Of a stretch of DNA of 64,000 bases, positions 40,452 to 48,915 are shown one piece after another; position 1 is the first letter of the stretch, and each line of letters opens with the position of its first letter. A model generated the notes under the pieces. The model worked only from the letters and a program-made list of their open reading frames with translations. It was not told the DNA's origin and searched no databases. Location of the stretch: assembly GCA_015063625.1 (NCBI GenBank), contig SVTT01000001.1, positions 1-64,000 of the forward strand. Reading direction: 5' to 3'. The DNA is from Oscillospiraceae bacterium (lineage in GTDB: Bacteria; Bacillota; Clostridia; Oscillospirales; CAG-272). Made by a program: the position numbers and the translations under genes.

Positions 40452-42305
40452 GTGCAAAGTGAAGAAACGCGCAAGCGACTGCTTGAAAAGGCAAACAGTC
40501 TGCCTCTTTCTCCCGGTGTGTATCTGATGCGCGACCGTGACGACCGTATTATCTACGTTGGAAAATCGCGCAAGCTGAAGAACCGTGTTTCACAGTATTT
40601 CCGCAACGGGGAAAAGAATCTCAAGACCGTACACATGGCCTCCCGTGTTGAGAATTTCGACTATTTTCTTTGCAATACCGAAATGGAGGCGTTGGCGCTT
40701 GAGAATACGCTGATCAAGCAGCATGCTCCCAAATATAATATTCGTTTAAAGGACGCGAAGTCCTATCCGTATATCAAGATCACGCACGAGGAGTATCCGC
40801 GCCTTGAGTTTACGCGTCGGCGCATATCGGATAAGGCGCGCTATTACGGGCCCTATTCGGGCGCCTCTGTGGCGGGATCCGTTTTGCGCACCCTGCAAAA
40901 AATATTGCGCTTGCCAACCTGTAAGCGTCGCTTTCCGCAGGATATCGGAAAGCAGCGCCCCTGCCTTTATCATCAGCTGGGGCAGTGCTGCGGTGTCTGT
41001 ATCGGAAGGGTTTCAAGGGATGAGTACGGAGAGCTGATCCGTCTTGCCGCGGATATTCTTCGGGGCAACAGCGCGTCGGCGCGGCGCAACATCCGCGAGC
41101 AGATGACGGCGGCTGCCGAGGAAGAGCGCTTTGAGAAGGCTGCGGCATTGCGCGATGCACTCTTTGCATTGGAAAAGCTGTCCGAGAAGCAACGCGTCGT
41201 GGCATCTCCCGATGCCTTTGCGGACGTGTTCGGCTTTTACCGCGCCGAGCATTTTGCCGTCATATCGGTTTTTTATGTGCGTGAGGGTGCGCTGATCGAT
41301 AAATCCGAGACCGTGATCTCGGCAGATGAGCTGCTGGACGAGCAGGAAGCGCTGATCAGCTTTATCTACGATCATTACCGTCGCCGTTCGGATATTCCGC
41401 CCCGCGTGCTGCTCTCCTTTTCGCTGGGTGAGGAGGATGTCTCCTTGCTTTTGGCGTCGCTTTGCGAGCTTGCCGGCTCGCGCGTGCAGATCCATACCCC
41501 CGAACGGGGCGATCTTCGTGTGCTATCGGAGCTGGCGGTCAAAAATGCGCGAGAGTATGCCGAGGCACAGCTGCGTGAATCCGAGAAAAACGATGAAACC
41601 GCCGTCAGGCTTGCCGCATTGCTGGCGCTTGAGGTGGTCCCGTCACGCATCGAGGCATACGATATTTCCAATCTCGGCACAGAGCACAAAACCTGTGGCA
41701 TGATCGTGCTGGAGGACGGAAAATGGAAAAAAAGCGACTACCGCACCTTTCACATCAAAACCGTGGAGGGCACCGATGATTATGCCTCTATGCGTGAGGC
41801 GCTTTCCAGAAGGTTCACCAATCTATTGGAGGACCGCGGAGGCTCGTTTTCGGCGATCCCCGATCTGATCCTGCTGGACGGCGGTAAAACGCACGTGGCG
41901 GCAGTGCGCGGCGTTGCAGCGGAGCTTGGCATCAGCATACCGATCTTCGGCATGGTCAAGGATGAATTTCACAAAACACGTGCACTTTGCACCGATGTCG
42001 AGGAGATCTCCATCGCGCTCGATCAGGGCATCTATCACCTGATCTACCGTATTCAGGAGGAGGTGCACCGTTTTTCGGTCAAGCGAATGAGCGAGGCAAA
42101 GAGCAAGACGTTAAAGACCTCGTCGCTTGAAAAAATACCGGGTGTCGGAAAGCAGAAGGCAAAGCTGCTGCTGGCACATTTTGGTGGACTTTCGGCTGTG
42201 GCACGCGCAGACGAGAGAGAATTGACCGGCGCGCCCGGTATTGGGCCTGCCCTTGCGAGGGAGATCTACCGATATTTTCACGAAAAGAACGGAGGGCTTG
42301 TATGA
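40452..42305 (+). CDS. uvrC: Excinuclease ABC subunit C
   Basis: Makes both incisions around DNA lesions in nucleotide excision repair. It has the GIY-YIG nuclease at the N-terminus (SPGVYLMRDRDDRIIYVGKS, residues 15-34), a UVR motif (EERFEKAAALRDALFALEKL, about 220), the RNase H-like domain (IEAYDISNL, ILLDGGKTHVAAV) and a C-terminal helix-hairpin-helix pair (LEKIPGVGKQKAKLLLAHF, ELTGAPGIGPALAREIY). The length is typical at 617 aa. The track begins at GTG 40443, inside the AGGAGG; GTG 40452, eight bases after it, is the likely start. It opens an operon with rsmD and coaD. Confidence 0.96.
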   Translation: MQSEETRKRLLEKANSLPLSPGVYLMRDRDDRIIYVGKSRKLKNRVSQYFRNGEKNLKTVHMASRVENFDYFLCNTEMEALALENTLIKQHAPKYNIRLKDAKSYPYIKITHEEYPRLEFTRRRISDKARYYGPYSGASVAGSVLRTLQKILRLPTCKRRFPQDIGKQRPCLYHQLGQCCGVCIGRVSRDEYGELIRLAADILRGNSASARRNIREQMTAAAEEERFEKAAALRDALFALEKLSEKQRVVASPDAFADVFGFYRAEHFAVISVFYVREGALIDKSETVISADELLDEQEALISFIYDHYRRRSDIPPRVLLSFSLGEEDVSLLLASLCELAGSRVQIHTPERGDLRVLSELAVKNAREYAEAQLRESEKNDETAVRLAALLALEVVPSRIEAYDISNLGTEHKTCGMIVLEDGKWKKSDYRTFHIKTVEGTDDYASMREALSRRFTNLLEDRGGSFSAIPDLILLDGGKTHVAAVRGVAAELGISIPIFGMVKDEFHKTRALCTDVEEISIALDQGIYHLIYRIQEEVHRFSVKRMSEAKSKTLKTSSLEKIPGVGKQKAKLLLAHFGGLSAVARADERELTGAPGIGPALAREIYRYFHEKNGGLV

Positions 42306-42880
42306 TGCGCATTATTACGGGTAGTGCAAGGGGAACAAGGCTGATTGCTCCCGTGGGTGAGCACACACGCCCTACGGCGGAGCGCACCAAGGAGGCGATC
42401 TTCTCCATGCTGCAATTTGAGCTTGAGGGGCGCCGTGTGCTGGATCTGTTTGGAGGCTCGGGGCAATTGGCATTAGAGGCGCTCAGCCGCGGTGCGTCGC
42501 GTGCGGTGATCTTAGACGATTCGCCTGATGCGATCCGTGCCATCACACAAAATGTTGCCAAAACACGCCTTGCCGATCGCGCTGAAATCCTGAAGCGTGA
42601 TGCGCTTTCCTTTTTGCGCTCGTATACGGGAGCGCCCTTCCATCTTGTCTTTTTGGATCCTCCCTATGCGCTGGGAATGATCCCCCAATGCCTCTCCTTG
42701 CTCAAGGTGCGCAGCATGCTGACGGCAGGGGCGGTGGTGGTCTGTGAAAGCCGAAGCGAGCAGGATGTTTTTGCAGGCAATGATGCGCTGGAGGCGGGCT
42801 TTCTCACTCTGAAAAGCACGCGGTACGGTGTGGCATTTGTTCGGATCCTGCAAAATCAGTCAAACGGAGAGCATCTATGA
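42302..42880 (+). CDS. rsmD: 16S rRNA (guanine(966)-N2)-methyltransferase
   Basis: Methylates G966 of 16S rRNA in the assembled small subunit. The 192 aa product shows the RsmD start RIITGSARGTRLIAP, RPTAERTKEAIFSML, the SAM-binding LDLFGGSGQLALEALSRGA and the catalytic-type LDPPYALGM motif. The start codon overlaps the uvrC stop (TATGATG, two ATG in a row). It is directly followed by coaD with another overlap, as in B. subtilis ylbH-ylbI. Confidence 0.94.
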   Translation: MMRIITGSARGTRLIAPVGEHTRPTAERTKEAIFSMLQFELEGRRVLDLFGGSGQLALEALSRGASRAVILDDSPDAIRAITQNVAKTRLADRAEILKRDALSFLRSYTGAPFHLVFLDPPYALGMIPQCLSLLKVRSMLTAGAVVVCESRSEQDVFAGNDALEAGFLTLKSTRYGVAFVRILQNQSNGEHL

Positions 42881-43356
42881 GCTGTGCAATTTTACCCGGT
42901 AGCTATGATCCCATCACCACAGGGCATCTGGATATCGTCAAACGGGCGACAGAGCTTTATGACGAGGTCATCGTTGCCGTGATGAATAATGACCAAAAGA
43001 AATATCTTTATAATATGGAACAAAGAGAGCATATGGTGCGTCTTGCCACTCACGGTCTGGAGCGCGTGCGCGTGCTTTCGGATGCAGGAATGCTGATCGA
43101 TCTCTTTGACCGCGTGGGAGCCGACGTGATCGTGAAGGGCGTGCGAAACGACCGTGACCGCGTTTATGAGGAGCAGATGGCGGCTTGGAATCTGTCCCAC
43201 AATCCGCGCGCCAAAACCGTGCTTTTGGAGGCGTCCGAGGATCTGATCGATGTTTCCTCCACCGCCGTGCGGGAAATGCTGAAGCGCGGCGAAAGCCCAG
43301 AGGAGATCCTGCCATCGGTAGTATTTGCCTATATGAAGGAATTGGAGCGAGCATGA
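42877..43356 (+). CDS. coaD: Phosphopantetheine adenylyltransferase
   Basis: Fourth step of coenzyme A synthesis: adenylates 4'-phosphopantetheine to dephospho-CoA. The nucleotidyltransferase signature is complete: ILPGSYDPITTGHLDIV (residues 4-20, with the T/HxGH motif), KGVRNDRDRVYEEQMA and DVSSTAVREMLKRGE near the end. Length 159 aa is exactly usual. Its ATG overlaps the rsmD stop, and its own stop overlaps the transporter start. Confidence 0.97.
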   Translation: MSCAILPGSYDPITTGHLDIVKRATELYDEVIVAVMNNDQKKYLYNMEQREHMVRLATHGLERVRVLSDAGMLIDLFDRVGADVIVKGVRNDRDRVYEEQMAAWNLSHNPRAKTVLLEASEDLIDVSSTAVREMLKRGESPEEILPSVVFAYMKELERA

Positions 43357-44267
43357 AGCAGGGAAAACAAACCGCTTTGCTCGGTTCGGTTGCCGTTCTC
43401 GGCGCGGGTGCGCTTTGGGGGAGTATGGGCGTTTTTGCCAATCGGCTTTACGATCTTGGCTACTCGCCCCTTGGCGTGTGCTTTTTGCGCTCCTTTTTTG
43501 CCCTGCTGCTGTTCGGTGTTTGGCTGCTGCTATTCAATCGGACTGCCTTTTTGGTCAGGATAAAGGATCTTTGGTGCTTTTTGGGCACGGGCATCGCAAG
43601 CCTCGCCTTCTTCAATATCTGTTATTTTACCGCCATTGACCGCACCACCATGGCGATCGCGGCAATTCTGCTTTATACCTCTCCTGTGTTCGTGCTGTTG
43701 ATCTCTCGCGTCCTGTTTGCCGAAAAAATGACCCCACAAAAGCTGGTGGCGATCCTGCTGGTGCTTGGAGGATGCGTGCTCATTTCGGGCGTGCTCGGAA
43801 ATGACGCCTCGCTCGGTGCGGTCGATCTTTTGATCGGCTTGGGCGCAGGACTCGGATATGCACTTTACAGCATCTTCGGACGGTTTGCCATACGGCGCGG
43901 ATACGGAAGCGCGACCATCAATTTTTACACCTTTCTGTTTTCCTCACTGGGGCTGTTCCCACTGGCAGATCTTTCTCGTGTGACAAGTATGACCTCCTCA
44001 CACCCGCAAAACGTGCTCACCGTGCTGCTGCTTGCTCTTGTGGCAACGCTGTTACCTTATTTGCTCTATACGTGGGGGCTTTTACATACCGAAAACGGAA
44101 TTGCCTCTATTCTTGCGGGGATCGAGCCTGTGGTTGCGGCGTTGTTCGGTGTTCTCCTGCTGGGTGAGCCGTTGCCAAAAGGGGTTTCCTTGCTTGGTAT
44201 GCTGTTCATCCTGGTTGCTATCATAATTCCCAATCTCGGTCAAAGAAAAGGGGGAGCTGATCGATGA
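43353..44267 (+). CDS. EamA/DMT-family transporter
   Basis: A drug/metabolite transporter of 304 aa with ten membrane segments in two EamA halves: VAVLGAGALWGSMGVFAN and FFNICYFTAIDRTTMAIAAIL in the first, LLIGLGAGLGYALYSIFGRF and ENGIASILAGIEPVVAALFGVLLLGE in the second; the last is the classic pattern of the family. The track's start at 43185 lies deep in coaD; ATG 43353, overlapping the coaD stop, gives the right N-terminus. The substrate cannot be told. Confidence 0.9.
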   Translation: MKQGKQTALLGSVAVLGAGALWGSMGVFANRLYDLGYSPLGVCFLRSFFALLLFGVWLLLFNRTAFLVRIKDLWCFLGTGIASLAFFNICYFTAIDRTTMAIAAILLYTSPVFVLLISRVLFAEKMTPQKLVAILLVLGGCVLISGVLGNDASLGAVDLLIGLGAGLGYALYSIFGRFAIRRGYGSATINFYTFLFSSLGLFPLADLSRVTSMTSSHPQNVLTVLLLALVATLLPYLLYTWGLLHTENGIASILAGIEPVVAALFGVLLLGEPLPKGVSLLGMLFILVAIIIPNLGQRKGGADR

Positions 44268-44791
44268 ATCAATTGAAGAAATATTACATTTTGCGCGTCG
44301 TCGTTTCGGCGCTGTTCGGTATCGGCTTTGGCGTGGCGCTGCTGCTTCTGCGGCCTTATGCCATTGAGATCTTTGATATATTGATCATTGCGCTCGGATT
44401 GCTGACTGCGGTCATGAATCTGCCGGGACTTTATCTTGCTGTAAAAAACATCCGCAGGCGCGGAGAGTGGATCAACTGTATCATTTCCTTATTGGTCGTT
44501 CTGCTCGGCTTTGCTCTGATGCTGATGCAAAAGGACTACCTGCTGTTGCTCTTGGGCATCTATTCGGTGATCCTTCCTGCCGTTCGCGTCATGCTGGTGG
44601 AACGGCATGCCGTTCAGCTGAAGCGCGAATTGCCTCACTTTTTCACGGGTCTTGTTATGGTCGTGATCTTCATTGCCGAGGTAGAGGAGCTGATCTTCTT
44701 ATTTGGTGCAATGGCTGCGTTTTCCATCTCGGTGATCTACCTGGTCTATCACCTGGTCGCAGCCCACTTTATCTTCTCTGAAAAACAATAA
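44264..44791 (+). CDS. Small integral membrane protein (HdeD/DUF308-like)
   Basis: 175 aa with six hydrophobic segments arranged as pairs: ILRVVVSALFGIGFGVALLLL, IFDILIIALGLLTAVMNL, CIISLLVVLLGFALMLM, LLLLLGIYSVILPAVRVML, and two near the C-terminus. The paired helices resemble HdeD/DUF308 membrane proteins, but the match is weak by eye. ATG overlaps the transporter stop; it is the last gene of the uvrC operon, followed by a terminator. Confidence 0.7.
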   Translation: MNQLKKYYILRVVVSALFGIGFGVALLLLRPYAIEIFDILIIALGLLTAVMNLPGLYLAVKNIRRRGEWINCIISLLVVLLGFALMLMQKDYLLLLLGIYSVILPAVRVMLVERHAVQLKRELPHFFTGLVMVVIFIAEVEELIFLFGAMAAFSISVIYLVYHLVAAHFIFSEKQ

Positions 44792-44830
44792 AAAACGCGG
44801 TGCTTGCTTGATTTGCAGGCACCGCGTTTT
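44792..44830. terminator. Terminator at the end of the uvrC operon
   Basis: AAAACGCGGTGCTTGC, loop TTGATTT, GCAGGCACCGCGTTTT: a 16-bp stem with one mismatch, usable in both directions; nnr converges from the other side. Confidence 0.9.
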
Positions 44831-44914
44831 ATATTTTGAAAATCAAAGATCTTTTGTAATAGAAACTTGGAATTTTAAAAAAAGGAATTGGAAAATCAAG
44901 CGAGAAATGTGGAA

Positions 44915-46399
44915 TCAGTCGAGAATCTCGCAAATGCCGTCGATGATATCGCTTGCCATCAGTCCGTGGCGTCCGCGCCGCTTTGCCGCTGCATCGCCTG
45001 CCAGTGCATGCACCAGCACACCGTGCACGGCTGCGTCAAGGGGGAGCTCGGTTGCGGCAAGGGCGGCGATCGTGCCTGCCAGCACATCCCCGCTCCCGGC
45101 GGTTGACATGCCATTGTTTCCAAAGGGGTTCAGATAGCAGCACTTGCCATCCGAGATCACGGTTCGTGCGTCCTTGAGCACCGTGACAGTGCCGCTGGCG
45201 GCGGCAAAGGAGCGTGCATGCTCGGGAAGATCGCGCATCAGCTCAGCCACGCTTTTTCCCGCAAGACGACTCATCTCGCCGAGGTGCGGCGTAAGGACGG
45301 TTGGTGCGGTACGCGCGTAAAGCAGCGCGAGCAGTGCGGGGTCGGCGGCAATGGCGTTGAGCGCGTCGGCATCCACCACCAGTGGCACGGTTGTCAGCTC
45401 CAGTGCGGTGCGAACCAGCTCTTTGGCGGTTTCGCTCACCGAAAGTCCCATGCCGATGGCGACCGCGTCGGCACGCCGAAGGGCATCGGCAAGTGCCTCT
45501 CTCGCACGGTCGGCACTATAAAGTGTAAGGACTGCTTCGGGCAGCGCGATCTGGTAGATCTCACGATTCTCATAGGGCGTGAAGATTTCGACCAAGCCTG
45601 CCCCTGCACGGTATGCCGCTTTGGCGGCAAGAAGGGCAGCTCCACTCATGCCGATCGAGCCCCCGATGGTCAGAATGCGTCCAAAGGTACCCTTGTGTGA
45701 GCGCTCCGGGCGCTTCGGCAATGTGTCAAGATCGGTTCTTTCAAGCAAAAAAGCATTGGCACTCTCCACCTCGATCCCGATATCGGTAACCTCAACGCTG
45801 CCGCAGAGGGAAAGACCGGGGTAGAGCACGTGCCCGCGCTTTTTGGCGGCGATGGCAAGCGTTTTGGTGGCACGGACCGCGCAGCCGTGCAGCATGCCGC
45901 TGTCGGCGCAAACCCCTGTGGGGATGTCGATGGAAAGCACGGGTACGCCGCTTTTCGCCAAGGCCGCGATAGCCTCGACAAAGGGAGAGGAAAGGGGACG
46001 GGAAAGCCCGATGCCGAGCATTGCGTCAACAGCAACGGTGACATCCTTCAGATCAGGATAACTGATGATCGGGATCTGCGGAGGAAGCAGGGAGAACTGA
46101 TAGGCGCACTCCTTGCTCATGGCACGGGGGTCGGGTGCTCCCTGCTCGGTGAGCTTGCCGAGATAGCAGAGTCTGCAGACGCCGCCCTGCTCGGCAAAAA
46201 GCCTTGCCATCGCAACGCCGTCCCCACCGTTGTTTCCGCCTCCGCAGAGAAAAAGAACCAGCGAGGTGTCAAAATTTTGCATCAGGTATCGAAGTGCGTT
46301 GCGTGCGGCACGCTCCATCAGGCGGGTTGCCGTAAGACCTCGGTTGACGGTGCGCTCATCGGCACAACGCATTTCGGCGGCAGTCAGAATGGGTTGCAT
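44915..46399 (-). CDS. nnr: Bifunctional NAD(P)H-hydrate repair enzyme
   Basis: Repairs damaged NAD(P)H: the N-terminal half is the epimerase (YjeF_N), the C-terminal half the ADP-dependent dehydratase. The N-domain shows LTAAEMRCADERTV, LCGGGNNGGDGVAMARLF (about residue 50) and DAMLGIGLSRPL. The C-domain shows KGTFGRILTIGGSIGMSGAALLAA, PLVVDADALNA, TVLTPHLGEMSRL and NPFGNNGMSTAGSGDVLAGTIAAL, with the catalytic Asp in GSGD. The length (494 aa) is right for the fused enzyme. Monocistronic, with AAGGAGCC before the ATG. Confidence 0.96.
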   Translation of the reverse strand: MQPILTAAEMRCADERTVNRGLTATRLMERAARNALRYLMQNFDTSLVLFLCGGGNNGGDGVAMARLFAEQGGVCRLCYLGKLTEQGAPDPRAMSKECAYQFSLLPPQIPIISYPDLKDVTVAVDAMLGIGLSRPLSSPFVEAIAALAKSGVPVLSIDIPTGVCADSGMLHGCAVRATKTLAIAAKKRGHVLYPGLSLCGSVEVTDIGIEVESANAFLLERTDLDTLPKRPERSHKGTFGRILTIGGSIGMSGAALLAAKAAYRAGAGLVEIFTPYENREIYQIALPEAVLTLYSADRAREALADALRRADAVAIGMGLSVSETAKELVRTALELTTVPLVVDADALNAIAADPALLALLYARTAPTVLTPHLGEMSRLAGKSVAELMRDLPEHARSFAAASGTVTVLKDARTVISDGKCCYLNPFGNNGMSTAGSGDVLAGTIAALAATELPLDAAVHGVLVHALAGDAAAKRRGRHGLMASDIIDGICEILD

Positions 46400-46440
46400 A
46401 GCAGGCTCCTTTTTTATGCTTTTTTCGGTGTGCTACGCTC

Positions 46441-46469
46441 ATTATACACTAAAAAATGCATGGTGGCAA
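46441..46469 (-). promoter_or_regulatory. Sigma-A promoter of nnr
   Basis: Minus strand TTGCCA (46469-46464), 17 bases, TATAAT (46446-46441). Confidence 0.8.
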
Positions 46470-46540
46470 GGGAGATGAGCGAAGATTGAGAACTCTTTGG
46501 GAAAACAAAAAATTAATCGCAAAAAAAATCAAAAAATCTC

Positions 46541-46569
46541 TTGACAAGCGCCCCTTTCATCAGTATAAT
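46541..46569 (+). promoter_or_regulatory. Consensus sigma-A promoter of the DUF177-rpmF operon
   Basis: TTGACA (46541-46546), exactly 17 bases, TATAAT (46564-46569). With the upstream A-rich tract it should be a very strong promoter, as expected for a ribosomal protein gene. Confidence 0.93.
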
Positions 46570-46631
46570 ATATCTGTTGCTTTTTTGGCAGTAGGCGTTT
46601 TGTGCCGCTTTTTGCAAAGGAGAAGGTGCGT

Positions 46632-47147
46632 ATGGTCATTAATATGGGTCCTATCTTGCGCGGAGAGATCACACGCATGGAGATCGAGTACGATCTCGCA
46701 CCGGAGCCTGTTCTTGACGTCACCTTTCCGCAAAATGCGAGTGTTAAGGGCGTTTTGACCGATGATGCGGGCTATATGCGTCTTTCCTTGCGTGCCACCT
46801 TGCCCTATCGCGGACAGTGTGCACGCTGCCTTGATCCCGTTGAGGGAGTTTTTACGTTGGACTTTGAACGTACCGTGGCAGCCGAGGGGTCGATCTCTGA
46901 GGAGCGTCTTGCTGAAATGGACGATTCCTACGTGATGATCCGTGACGGAAGGCTGGATGTCGACGAACCGCTGAGAGAGGAGCTTTTGATGTGCTTCCCC
47001 ATGCGCTTGCTCTGCGATGAGGATTGTCCCGGTCTTTGTCCTAAGTGCGGAAAGCCCTTGCGCGACGGTGATTGCGGTTGCCCCAAAAAAGAAATTGACC
47101 CACGTCTTGCAGTTTTGCAAAAATGGGTTGACAAACAGGAAAAATAA
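46632..47147 (+). CDS. DUF177 (YceD/YlbN) family protein
   Basis: 171 aa from ATG 46632 with GGAGAAGG upstream; the track's start (46602) precedes that site. DUF177 proteins are linked to 23S rRNA synthesis and ribosome assembly and almost always precede rpmF. The family pattern RGQCARCLDPVEG (about residue 65) and the C-terminal zinc-ribbon-like cysteines DCPGLCPKCGKPL and DGDCGCP are visible. It is followed 54 bases later by rpmF on the same transcript. Confidence 0.92.
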   Translation: MVINMGPILRGEITRMEIEYDLAPEPVLDVTFPQNASVKGVLTDDAGYMRLSLRATLPYRGQCARCLDPVEGVFTLDFERTVAAEGSISEERLAEMDDSYVMIRDGRLDVDEPLREELLMCFPMRLLCDEDCPGLCPKCGKPLRDGDCGCPKKEIDPRLAVLQKWVDKQEK

Positions 47148-47201
47148 ATATATAATATATAACGATGTGTTCAACACAAGCCCAAGGAGGTGTAGATAGA
47201 A

Positions 47202-47384
47202 ATGGCAGTTCCGAAGAAAAAAGTATCGAAAGCGCGCAGAGATAAGAGACGTTCCAACAACTCGAAGCTCGATATGCCCGGTATGGTCAAGTGCGCAAAG
47301 TGCGGTGAGTACGTTTTGGCTCATCGTGTGTGCAAGGCCTGCGGTTCTTACGACGGTAAAGAAGTCGTTAAGCAGGATGCCTGA
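47202..47384 (+). CDS. rpmF: 50S ribosomal protein L32
   Basis: 60 aa. Begins MAVPKKKVSKARRDKRRS, the classic L32 start, and has a CxxC...CxxC zinc ribbon (VKCAKCGEYV, HRVCKACGSY). AAGGAGGTG lies before the ATG. It is followed directly by a strong terminator. Confidence 0.98.
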   Translation: MAVPKKKVSKARRDKRRSNNSKLDMPGMVKCAKCGEYVLAHRVCKACGSYDGKEVVKQDA

Positions 47385-47394
47385 TGCACCCATC

Positions 47395-47430
47395 AAAAAA
47401 GGAGAGGAACTTTGGTTCCTCTCCTTTTTT
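47395..47430. terminator. Bidirectional terminator between rpmF and ylbJ
   Basis: AAAAAAGGAGAGGAAC, loop TTTG, GTTCCTCTCCTTTTTT: a perfect 16-bp stem with A and T tracts. Confidence 0.95.
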
Positions 47431-47437
47431 GTGCCGT

Positions 47438-48541
47438 TCACGCCTTTGCTTTTTTGAAAGCGAACAGCAGGGCGGTGGCAAGGAGGAGCAGGAGGAGTGG
47501 AAGGAGCGCGCCGCACGGCAACGGTAGGGAGCCGACGTGTTCCTTGAAGGAATCGCCGAAAACGCTGATCCCTTCAAGGAAGCTCGGACGTGCCAGCCGT
47601 AAATATAGCTTCGCAAGCAGTGCGGAGAAGCCACCCTGCAGGAGCTTTGACAGCAGATAGGGAGAAATGGGTGGGTTTTCTTTTTCAAGGATCGAAAAGA
47701 TCTGAAAAAAGACCGATATTCCAGAGAAACCGGCGAGAAAGGCGCAGACGCAAAAGGCGGTGCCCACAGGGAGTGAGGTGACGGCGGTGCTGATCCCGGA
47801 GGTCATTTCCAGTATGCCGCACAGGATCACGCGAATCACAGTGGGGGGCGAGAGCGCTTCGGCAAGCTCGCTGAGACATTCCGAAAGACAGGAAAAAAAG
47901 AGCACGAATGCGATGACCTGCAAAAGATTTTGCAGCGCGCGGGAAACTCCGTTGGTAAAATCGGTCAGACTTTGGCTGTTTTTCGTCACGTAAAGGGGGA
48001 TATTTGACATTTCAGGCAGACTTCCGCCAAGGAGGTGAAGGAGGATTCCCGCAAAAATCGACGTGCTCGCTATGATGCAAAAGAGCGCAATGCCCGCACG
48101 GGCGTCGCCAAAGAGCGCACTGCCGACTCCGCCGATCAGAAAGCCCGATCCCGGGATGTTGGCAAACAGAAGAATCCTTTGAAGCTCTCTTTTTCCGATC
48201 TTTCCCTGTTCGTAAAGTGTGCGTGCCGCGGCACTTCCCACGGGCATACCGCACAAAAAGCCGATCACGATGGCGACAGACCCTGCGCGCGTCGTTCCGA
48301 ACATCCTTCGCAGGGGACGGGAAAGCGGTACCGCAATTCGCTCTCCCACCCGAAAACGCACGACAAGCTCGGACAGAACCAGAAAGGGAAACAGGGACGG
48401 GATCAGCGTTTCAAGTACGAGAGAAAGCCCTTTTCGCACACCGTTCATGGCCGTTTCCGAATCGGTCAGGAGCAGGCAGAGCAGGCAGAGCAACAGTCCT
48501 GTCGGCATCATGTCCATCAGCGTATGCACCGGCTTTTTCAC
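47438..48541 (-). CDS. ylbJ: Sporulation integral membrane protein YlbJ (SpoVV-like)
   Basis: Membrane protein of the nucleoside-recognition (Gate) type. In B. subtilis, YlbJ (SpoVV) is made in the mother cell and is needed for passing dipicolinic acid to the forespore. The product is 367 aa with about eight membrane segments; motifs include LIPSLFPFLVLSELV, GFLCGMPVGSAAARTLYEQGKI (about 92), ANIPGSGFLIGGVGSALFG (about 126) and ILEMTSGISTAV. The start is GTG 48541 with GAAAGGAAGG. Proximity to rpmF and coaD copies the Bacillus neighbourhood. A mother-cell sigma-E type promoter is visible. Confidence 0.9.
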   Translation of the reverse strand: MKKPVHTLMDMMPTGLLLCLLCLLLTDSETAMNGVRKGLSLVLETLIPSLFPFLVLSELVVRFRVGERIAVPLSRPLRRMFGTTRAGSVAIVIGFLCGMPVGSAAARTLYEQGKIGKRELQRILLFANIPGSGFLIGGVGSALFGDARAGIALFCIIASTSIFAGILLHLLGGSLPEMSNIPLYVTKNSQSLTDFTNGVSRALQNLLQVIAFVLFFSCLSECLSELAEALSPPTVIRVILCGILEMTSGISTAVTSLPVGTAFCVCAFLAGFSGISVFFQIFSILEKENPPISPYLLSKLLQGGFSALLAKLYLRLARPSFLEGISVFGDSFKEHVGSLPLPCGALLPLLLLLLATALLFAFKKAKA

Positions 48542-48542
48542 G

Positions 48543-48571
48543 GAATAATCCTTCCTTTCACATCATAAGAT
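48543..48571 (+). promoter_or_regulatory. Possible sigma-E promoter of yqfC
   Basis: GAATAAT (48543-48549), 14 bases, CATAAGAT (48564-48571), close to the sigma-E pattern (ATA-rich -35, CATAnnnT -10). It overlaps the leader of the divergent ylbJ. Confidence 0.55.
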
Positions 48572-48605
48572 AGGGCACATGCGGCACTGGAATGTCGTGT
48601 GTTTT

Positions 48606-48634
48606 ATGCTATGTGAAAGGGATTTTTATTATGC
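48606..48634 (-). promoter_or_regulatory. Possible sigma-E promoter of ylbJ
   Basis: Minus strand GCATAAT (48634-48628), 14 bases, CATAGCAT (48613-48606). The -35 lies in the first codons of yqfC, so the two divergent promoters face each other across about 90 bases. Confidence 0.52.
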
Positions 48635-48915
48635 CAAGGTCAAGAGATCTGTTATCAAATTTCAGCAAGCGGCTGGATATTCCGCGTGAAGCCCTGCCGG
48701 GAGGCTTCGGGCTGACGCTGTCGGGAGAAAGTGAGCTGACCGTGCGCGGCTGTAAGCGTATTCTGTCATACGGCAGTGAGCTGATCTGTCTTCGTGTGGG
48801 AAAAACAAGGCTGTTCGTACGGGGCAAGGGATTGTTTTGTACATCCTTCGGCGCAGGCTGCGTCACGGTCAGCGGCAGGATCATGTCGCTGGCGCTGGGG
48901 GAGGAACCGACATGA
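48631..48915 (+). CDS. yqfC: Sporulation protein YqfC
   Basis: 94 aa from ATG 48631 (AAAGGGA upstream; the track's GTG-type start at 48592 lies in the promoter region). YabP/YqfC family protein: LDIPREALPGGFGLTLSGESEL, VRGCKRILSYGSELICLRVG, LFCTSFGAGCVTVSGRIMSL. YqfC is a mother-cell protein of unknown biochemical role and always pairs with YqfD, which here overlaps it (ATGA). Confidence 0.9.
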   Translation: MPRSRDLLSNFSKRLDIPREALPGGFGLTLSGESELTVRGCKRILSYGSELICLRVGKTRLFVRGKGLFCTSFGAGCVTVSGRIMSLALGEEPT

